Part shown: positions 46,980 to 64,000 of the stretch, piece by piece
Layout of the letters: each line of letters begins with the position of its first letter
Numbering within the stretch: the first letter of the stretch is position 1
The notes under the pieces: model-generated
Told to the model about the DNA's origin: nothing
What the model saw: the letters and a program-made list of their open reading frames with translations, nothing else
Database searches by the model: none
NCBI RefSeq assembly: GCF_932526225.1
Contig: NC_064044.1
Location: 2,671,001-2,735,000, forward strand
DNA from: Nematostella vectensis
Taxonomy: Eukaryota; Cnidaria; Anthozoa; Actiniaria; Edwardsiidae
Reading direction: 5' to 3'
DNA: 64,000 nucleotides
Program-made: the position numbers and the translations under genes

Positions 46980-48201
46980 AAAGCAATAAATACACTTTTA
47001 AAGAAGGGTAGCATGAGGTGGGATGATAGCTATCAAGGGCACCTGCTTGGAAATGTCTGATAACTCTATATACATAAAAGATGCTGGCCGGCTGGCTTAA
47101 ACTGGGAGATGATAGAATAATATTATCCTTCCCATCCTTGGTGGCTTTATCAGGAGAGAATCTCGTAAACAGATAAAAATATGCCGCACACAATATGAAT
47201 TGGACCATTGGATTAAGATTGGTGGTTAACAATAAGTTAGTTTATTACGATATACTTGTATATCTACGGGGCCATTATACATAATATATACAATGGGTGA
47301 AGGCGGACAAGTATCAATTACGAACCAAATTGTTGCATTTCCACAAAGGACTACTGTAATAATAGGAACAGTTCACAGAATGAATTTTCTTAATAGAAGT
47401 AAAATATACCTCATGAAAGCTGAACGAGAAATAAATGAACGTCTCTATCCATAAAAGAATGCAATCAATTGTTGAAGTAAGAATGATACACGACATTCTA
47501 CGTCACATGGCCATAGCACGCTTCACGAATTTCAAGTTTCACGTTTCACTCAACTTTTGTAAAATTCATGGTCACGAGAGACATAGGATCTCACTCTCCA
47601 CCCAAACCCCTCCCCCCCCCCCCCCGGCTAACTGTTATGGACGCCTCGGCGCTATTCTGTAATCTGTAATTATGTATTTGGCCTTTATCAATATATCGGG
47701 ATTAAAATAAAACATACTTAATGATAAAAATTCTCTTTCTTGAAAATTGGTGAATTTTTTTATGTGCGCCGGTTTTAAACTCTCATAAAAATATAGCGAC
47801 GGATTCGTATAGCGGGGCCCAGTTTATAACCTTCGCACAGTTTAGTTGGTAGAATTAGTCTGGCGAGCTATCAGTCTGCAAGCAAAAGTAAATAAGAACG
47901 CTTGTTCTTTAAAGGGAAACCAAAAGAAATTGATAAAATCATCCCCTTTAGGTCATATTCCATTTTTGGTTTTGTTTTGAAGCGTTCATAATTTATTTAA
48001 ATAGCGACACATCTCAAAATCCCGGAGAATAATTAGGCACGCACTTTTTAAAGGCCCTAAAGTCATGCAGCCGGTCATCTATCTCTTTCTAGAGCTCCAC
48101 ATACCTGTGCATAAGGGATAGTTGTGCGTGTGGGGGAGATTGTTAGGGGTGGTTAGGCGTTGGAGCCTGGGGAGATATGGGAAGTAGCTAGCACCTAGTA
48201 T

Positions 48202-49574
48202 AACCGGGATTTTACAAGAGATCTAAACCAAACTCAACAAAACTTACACACGAGGAATGCAATAAACAAAAAAAGTTTTTTTTTTAAACACGTGTTCAAA
48301 GAGATTCAAGTTCTTAGACATTTCCACGCCTTCACATTTTACCCATGAAGCAGTGCGGGTTGCTGCACCGCTGTACAAGTGCTCTCAAGTGACTTACTCT
48401 GAAAACTTTCAAAATAATAATAAAGAATCCCCCACCTGACAATGATCAGCGTGGCTCGCCTCTGTGGACACCAGTGAAACCATATCCGACTGGAATTTTT
48501 AAAACTTAAACCTGCCGAACCTTCCGAGCCTCCCCGAGACCCGGTGGATTCTTTAAATTCATCGAGGATCTCTGGTTCTGTCTGTTACATGGGGTGGAGT
48601 GGCGGGTGTCAAATGTTATCATCAGGGGGGTAGTGAGGAAATGTCACGGTAAGCACAGGCGTAGGCCAGGAAGTTATGCCTCTGAAAATTACAAGGAGCG
48701 CTAGAACATGATCGCTGTTACTGGTGCAGAGAGAGGTGATCGCATTTAGACTGATCTGTACATATTCATGGTCATCAGGTAATTGGATTCCATAGCAGCT
48801 TGAATGACTACTGAAATATTCAGACGTGATTATATGTTGTCTTTTATGGTTATAAATAGCGAATGGGACGTGATCTCAGCATTCGCTTTTAGACGTGCAA
48901 AAAGAAGGGAACTTCTTGCAGCCTCGACAAGAGACAATATCAAGGTAATTTATTCAAAAACTTACTGCAATAGCTACAAAAACAACAAACACTGGTTTCC
49001 ACTTTTTTTCGCATTAATATGTGCTAAAAAAACAGATACAGTGGCACTAATACACGGCCGGATACCTTGAGCTCCTAATTTGATATTACTCCTGCTCGAA
49101 TTGAAAGCCCTAACTCTTTTTGTAATTTTTCTACTCGAAAAATTGGATCTTTTCACTAACAAGGATCAATTTGTTTGTGTTACTGCGCTTTTAAATATTC
49201 TGCGAACTCTTGTCAGTAATTCCCAACTGCAAGTAAACCGCTTTCTGGCACTGTTATTTCAACTTATATAGTTATACTTTTGGTGCTTTGAGAATCGGCG
49301 TGGCTGGAAACTATTTCAATGCATGCCAATAAAAAATGCTTCTAGATTGACGGGAGTAGCTTTTCGAAAATGTCGGCGATAGGTCGCTGAAGTAAAGTCT
49401 GTAAAGTAAGTATTAAAATGTCGAATGGAAAGTGAAAGTAAATATCTTACTGACGTGTCAGAAGCGACTTTTGCATAGATTAACAATTCCTTCATAACAA
49501 TGTGTAACAAGGTTTTAATGAAAAGAACATTGTTTAAACTGTCAGTCCTTTATCGCGTATTTTCTTTATTTAAG
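48202..49574. other. No gene seen; presumed upstream region of the 629-residue gene
   Basis: Unique sequence after the segmental duplication. It includes an acccatgaagcagtgcgggt string (48343) that resembles part of the dispersed element at 63420-63785. No exon with convincing splice sites and conserved content was found. No clear TATA box. Confidence 0.4.
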
Positions 49575-60249
<10,675 letters not shown>

Positions 60250-60480
60250 TCTTAGAGTCTCTACCAGCTGCCATTTTGTTACATTATTTGCGAAAGATAT
60301 AATTTTCATCCATTGAATTTGGGTTGAAATATAAAATCTTTGTTTGAAGTTTCTAAAATGATAACAAACGGTGTGGCTTGTATTGTAAGGGCTTCTTAAG
60401 ATAACCAGGAAATGACAAAATTCAACAGGAACACGTATTTACTCAGAATGGAAAAGAAAGAATAAATATAAAATAAAAAC
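60250..60480 (+). other. 3'UTR of the 629-residue gene with candidate poly(A) signals
   Basis: AATAAA occurs at 60461-60466 and again at 60472-60477, ~215 nt after the stop, in A-rich sequence. Confidence 0.5.
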
Positions 60481-60960
60481 TATACATGTTAAATAAAATA
60501 ACTAGCTTTCAGAAAATTCTATAAAATAGAATGTAAAACTCTCTTTGAAAAACCAGGGATGTTTCTTTTAGAAAATAAAACCCTTGGGTTTCCAAGAATG
60601 ATGTTAAACGAGAAATGAAGAAAGGTTTGCAGCATGAAAATGATTATTTATTCTTCAGTTAGTTCGATAAAAGACAAGGCAACTGGGCTATAATCCGACA
60701 CTCGTGGGTACACTCGTGTAACAAACACTTGTGAAATGATTTTACCTTTTAAAAGTTACGCAGCTTTTCCCCTCTTAAAGATTTATTGCATCACCTTTTG
60801 AGAACCTTTCCACCGACTCCCCTCCCCCCCCCCGCTCCGCCCCTCCCCCCCCCTCTCCGCATGCTTGGCTTAATGCACCCATCCCTCAAGATTCATAAAA
60901 CGTATTCAGTATTTGTTTTCGAGCAATTTTACTTGAAATATTTGCTTTTATCTGTATATA

Positions 60961-60981
60961 TGACGTCACATTATGACGTCA
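60961..60981. promoter_or_regulatory. Paired CRE (CREB/ATF) palindromes
   Basis: TGACGTCA at 60961-60968 and again at 60974-60981, with a half site (aacgtca) at ~60988. Two perfect sites 13 bp apart are unlikely by chance. They lie 1.6 kb upstream of the FKBP start and 0.7 kb past the 629-residue gene, so the target gene is unknown. Confidence 0.4.
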
Positions 60982-61104
60982 CGGGGTAACGTCATCATAA
61001 TAGTCAGCACACCTGTGGTGGTCAACTTGGCAAATATCAGACCCTAAAGACTTTCTAAATAAAAGGCTTTTATGGTTTATTCAATTTTCCTTAGCAACAG
61101 ATGT

Positions 61105-61240
61105 CAGTACACCCTTAAACATTTTGCGTTGAAAGTTATTACATTTCGCGTTAAGATTTTTTTCGTTGGAAGTTGTTACATTTCCCGTTGAGATTATATT
61201 TTGTGTTAGTTAATACATTTTTGGGCGTAACATTTTCTCG
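61105..61240. repeat. Degenerate ~45-bp repeat
   Basis: Three copies of cgttg(g)aagttattacattt(c)gcgttaagat with heavy divergence. Intergenic. Confidence 0.5.
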
Positions 61241-62330
61241 AGACCATGCTCTAATATCACTGCTAAATTACTACATCTTTAATACTAGCAAACCAAACGC
61301 GGTTTACAATGTGGTCCGTAAGGAAGAAAAAAATGTTCTCCTTTTTTTGGTTCCTTTCAAAAGTCAAAGTAATGGACATCAATACAACTAGCAGGAAAAA
61401 GGTAAATCTTTATTATGCTTTTAATCTTTAAATCTTTAAATGAGGTATAATTGCATTTAGCTGAGACTTATGTTGCAATTAATTAAAGGCCGTGAGATAT
61501 TGGGCCTTGACTACTGTGTGGGGTAGACTATTCCACATAGGGATACATAGGGTGAGTTTGGGTGCTTCACGAGTAAAAGACGAAAAACAGGGTACCTTAT
61601 CATCATATCATTATCATCATTATTATTGATTTTCAACACTGCATTTTGATAAATTGAAAAGGAGAACTCCAGGAATAGTCACGGGGTAGCAGATTAAAAA
61701 AGGCTATTTATTCACTCTTTTCTTGCCTTACAAATCAGCGATACATGACCAACACAAGGCTTCTGTAATTAGGGATCTCGTGAAATTGTTCATGTGAAGT
61801 ATAAATTTTGTGGTCTCACTAAAAATGATGTAAAGCAGCAAGCCGAAAACTTGAGCAATTCATTGATTTTTCTTCGATTTATCAAAATGAGCAAAACTAC
61901 CAGATAATAAGGTTAAAAATGCCCATGATTACCCATGATTTCTTAACTGGTATCTATCAATATTTATGATAGCGTACCTGTAGGCAGATTTAGCCGATCT
62001 CTATCGACAGTTTGCATTTTTAACTGTTTCTTGATTGTATTTGTAAAAGATTTTGAAAATTACACATAAAAATCAAAAAGTATAGAAACTAATTTTTTTT
62101 TACAAAAAATAGAGAAAAAATAGAGATTAAGTACAAATTACGAAATATTGATATCATCAATTACATTTCAGAAAAAAATCGTTTTTGAGGGCTTAGAATA
62201 TATCATGAGCCGATCACTAGTAGGGGCATTTTTCTAAACTATCTTTTTCTCGTGGTTTTATAAAATTATACTATTTTGTGAGAGACAGACTAGTTTCTTG
62301 ATAAGCATTGGGATTGGGACAAAAAATAAT
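61241..62330. other. No gene seen (intergenic)
   Basis: AT-rich sequence. A stretch at 61490-61600 (ggggtagactattccacata, aagacgaaaaacaggg) may be an old retroelement tail, but I cannot support it further. Confidence 0.35.
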
Positions 62331-62332
62331 CT

Positions 62333-62480
62333 CGACCAATCATAGATCGGTGAGGTTATGAAAATGAACCAATCAGAAATCGCGCTTGCGGTCACGTGCT
62401 TCTACCGAACGCTACGTTTTTAGCTCCTCAAGTACCGTGAATGAGCCACCCGCAGACCAGCGCAAATCAAGGTTAGGGCA
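62333..62480 (+). promoter_or_regulatory. Candidate FKBP promoter: CCAAT boxes and CACGTG E-boxes
   Basis: accaatcat at ~62336, accaatcag at 62368-62376 (CCAAT at 62369-62373), CACGTG at 62393-62398 and again at ~62479. The spacing does not match the canonical ER-stress element CCAAT-N9-CCACG, so induction by unfolded-protein signalling is only a possibility. No TATA box. Confidence 0.4.
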
Positions 62481-62548
62481 CGTGTCGCTTGGAGAGAGAT
62501 AGTCATAACTACGCACAGTCATAACTTGTGCGACAGCCAAGACTAAAC

Positions 62549-63993
62549 ATGAAGCTGTGTGTGTTTTTTCTCGTGTTTTGCCTTGTATTGATAACGGTTT
62601 TGGCTACCGAGGAAGATAACAAGGAGTCTAAAGAAGAAAAATCGACGGATGTGGAGAAAAAAGAGGAAGAGGAAGATGGCAAAGTAGAAGTCGTCGAGGA
62701 GAAAGCTGCCGAGGAGGTGAAAGTCACTAAGTCAAAAGGCAAGAAGAAAAAGAGCAAGAAACCTAAGAAAGGAAAAAAGAAGAAGATAGTTAAAGTTATA
62801 GAAGAAGAGGAAGATGAAGAAGAGGAGGAAGACCCTAATGCCAAGATTGAAGTAGAAGAAACGTTCGTGCCGTCGGATTGCGAGAACAAAACGAAAGTCG
62901 GCGACCACGTCGTCGTGCATTATACCGGTTGGATGCAGGACGGATCTCTTTTCGACACGACTCGGGACCACAGAAAGGGGTATCAACCTTTCGAGTTCAC
63001 CATCGGCGGAGGGACAGTCATCAAGGGGTTCGAGCAGGGTGTGACGGGCATGTGTGTGGGTCAAAAGAGGAAAATAGTAATTCCTCCAGCCCTTGCTTAC
63101 GGCAAGAAGGGCTCCGGCGATGTACCAGGTAACCTCGACCTCAGTAAGTAGACCATATAGGGACCAGCCTAGGAATGTCTGAACTATAAAACACCAACTA
63201 TTCCGAACACGGTGTCTAACAATGGACCCGATGGTGTCTGCAATAGCCAACTTTGACTATAACTTCCAGTCTAACTTACTTTACTCGCTTTAGACAGCTA
63301 GACTAGAACAAGGGTTTGCGTTCAGTAAGAATAGCCTCGGTATATACGTAGCTGTCTAACGCCATGACGTACTTACATTAACCAAGCAAACATAATATAA
63401 TAATAAGTATAGGAGAATGTGGTAGATTTTTGGGCAAATCTACGGCCTGTCCGTTCACGATACCAGTAACTGTATGATCATCATAATAGAATTGTGTGTA
63501 TACACCCATTTCAAATAAGGTTGCACCCGGAGAATCCACGTATCGTAACCCGCAGTGCTTCATGGGTATCAAATATATAAGCAAATAACCGTAAATAAAA
63601 ACAATCTCGCTTTCTAAAGCTATAGAATTCTTGTCCCTGTGAACATTCGCCTGGCTTTCAGATGCCAGCATTCAGCCATTTATACGCTACCCATGAAGCA
63701 CTGCAGATTACGATACATTGATTTTCTGAGTGTAACGTTATTTGAAAAAGGTGTACAAATTTTGGCCAATCCACAGCCTGCCTATTCTAAATAAAAGTAA
63801 CACAAGTTATTGTATTTCAGCGAACACGACCCTGACGTACAACCTTGAGCTGTTCGATGTGCGCAAACCGCCCCCTCACTCAGATATGTTCTCCCACATG
63901 GATGAGAACGGCGACCGCAAGCTATCACGTGAGGAGGTCTCCGCATACATGCGCAAACAGGCCGAGGCGCAGTTCGCCCCTACTTACGACCAG
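62549..63993 (+). CDS. ER FKBP-type peptidyl-prolyl isomerase with EF-hand (FKBP7/14-like), first 251 residues; continues past the window
   Basis: Two exons, 62549-63128 (phase 1) and 63821-63993; a further donor at 63994 shows that the gene continues. It catalyses prolyl cis-trans isomerisation during folding in the ER lumen (family knowledge). Residues 1-19 are a signal peptide (MKLCVFFLVFCLVLITVLA). About 20-110 is an unusual acidic, then Lys-rich, then acidic insert. The FKBP domain spans ~112-215: GDHVVVHYTGWMQDGSLFDT, GGGTVIKGFEQGVTGMCVGQ, KRKIVIPPALAYGKKG. One EF-hand loop DENGDRKLSREE (~225-236) has all calcium ligands. FKBP7 and FKBP14 have two EF-hands and an HDEL-type tail; the second and the tail would lie beyond the window. 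Confidence 0.9.
63420..63785. mobile_element. Inverted-repeat MITE in the FKBP intron
   Basis: The left half carries acacccatttcaaataaggt, cgtatcgtaacccgcagtgc, ttcatgggta; the right half is its reverse complement in order (tacccatgaagcactgcaga, ttacgatacat, tatttgaaaaaggtgtac). The arms are ~150 bp and imperfect. A related copy sits at 6265-6515 and a scrap at 48343. No coding content. Confidence 0.65.
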
Positions 63994-64000
63994 GTATGCG

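Larger units (their letters stand above)
38731..48201. repeat. Segmental tandem duplication, second copy (~9.47 kb)
   Basis: Matches 27774-38730 in order. Differences seen: ~1.29 kb missing between 39097 and 39098 (equivalent to ~28150-29440, including the EGF exon and the 9-bp array); ~580 bp missing near 41590 (equivalent to ~31590-32170); 59 bp extra near 41886; only one copy of the 33780-33930 doublet; a longer array at 43960-44515; a shorter one at 45840-46000. After 48201 (cctagta|taaccggg) the sequence is unique. Confidence 0.93.

Noticed and set aside
62509-63250. Minus-strand frames of 126 and 172 codons over the FKBP exon
   Set aside because: Shadow of Glu/Lys-rich coding sequence; no independent signals.

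Overview
This is eukaryotic (animal) genomic DNA, not bacterial: genes are split into many GT-AG exons, introns are full of minisatellites and small inverted-repeat transposons, and the proteins are metazoan. The mix (UBR5 with high identity to vertebrate UBR5; small secreted PAN/Apple, EGF, fibrinogen-related and discoidin lectin-like genes; LINE fragments) fits a cnidarian, most likely an anthozoan such as a sea anemone. That placement is inference from sequence style and cannot be confirmed without a database search.

Layout. (1) 14-22173, plus strand: 30 exons encoding the last 2094 residues of the HECT E3 ubiquitin ligase UBR5; the N-terminal part lies before the window. All splice phases close and the chain ends at a stop after the terminal Phe-Gly-Phe-Val. 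(2) 22174-24783: UBR5 3'UTR, then MITE remnants, a ~64-bp tandem repeat and a minus-strand LINE tail. (3) 24784-30990, minus: a 408-residue secreted protein (signal peptide, PAN/Apple, short Cys segment, calcium-binding EGF, fibrinogen-related domain). (4) 35731-37496, minus: a 264-residue secreted PAN/Apple plus F5/8 type C (discoidin) protein. (5) Positions ~27774-38730 were duplicated head-to-tail to give 38731-48201. The second copy holds a second intact discoidin gene (45437-46979) and a beheaded fibrinogen-related gene (40046-41000) that lost its EGF and fibrinogen exons, a splice acceptor and a conserved Cys. (6) 49575-60249, plus: a 13-exon, 629-residue secreted, mostly helical protein that I do not recognise; it has internal hydrophobic segments and a furin-like site, and every exon junction stays in phase. 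(7) 62549-63993, plus: the first two exons of an ER FKBP-type prolyl isomerase with an EF-hand (FKBP7/14-like) with a long charged N-terminal insert; it runs off the window.

The strongest structural theme is the tandem repeats. At least seven independent arrays, four in UBR5 and three in the PAN genes, have a repeat unit made of the very exon-intron junction they touch, so the real 5' or 3' splice site is followed or preceded by up to about a dozen or more copies of itself with several bases of coding sequence. Other arrays (46 bp x ~29, 29 bp x ~52, 42 bp x ~16, a 9-bp array, a ~410-bp TATC array) are intronic without such junction copying. They create long but non-coding open frames on both strands.

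How the genes relate: UBR5 and the FKBP are housekeeping genes (ubiquitin ligation; ER folding). The genes between are an accessory block of secreted recognition-type proteins shaped by exon shuffling (phase-1 PAN first exons), tandem duplication and transposon activity.
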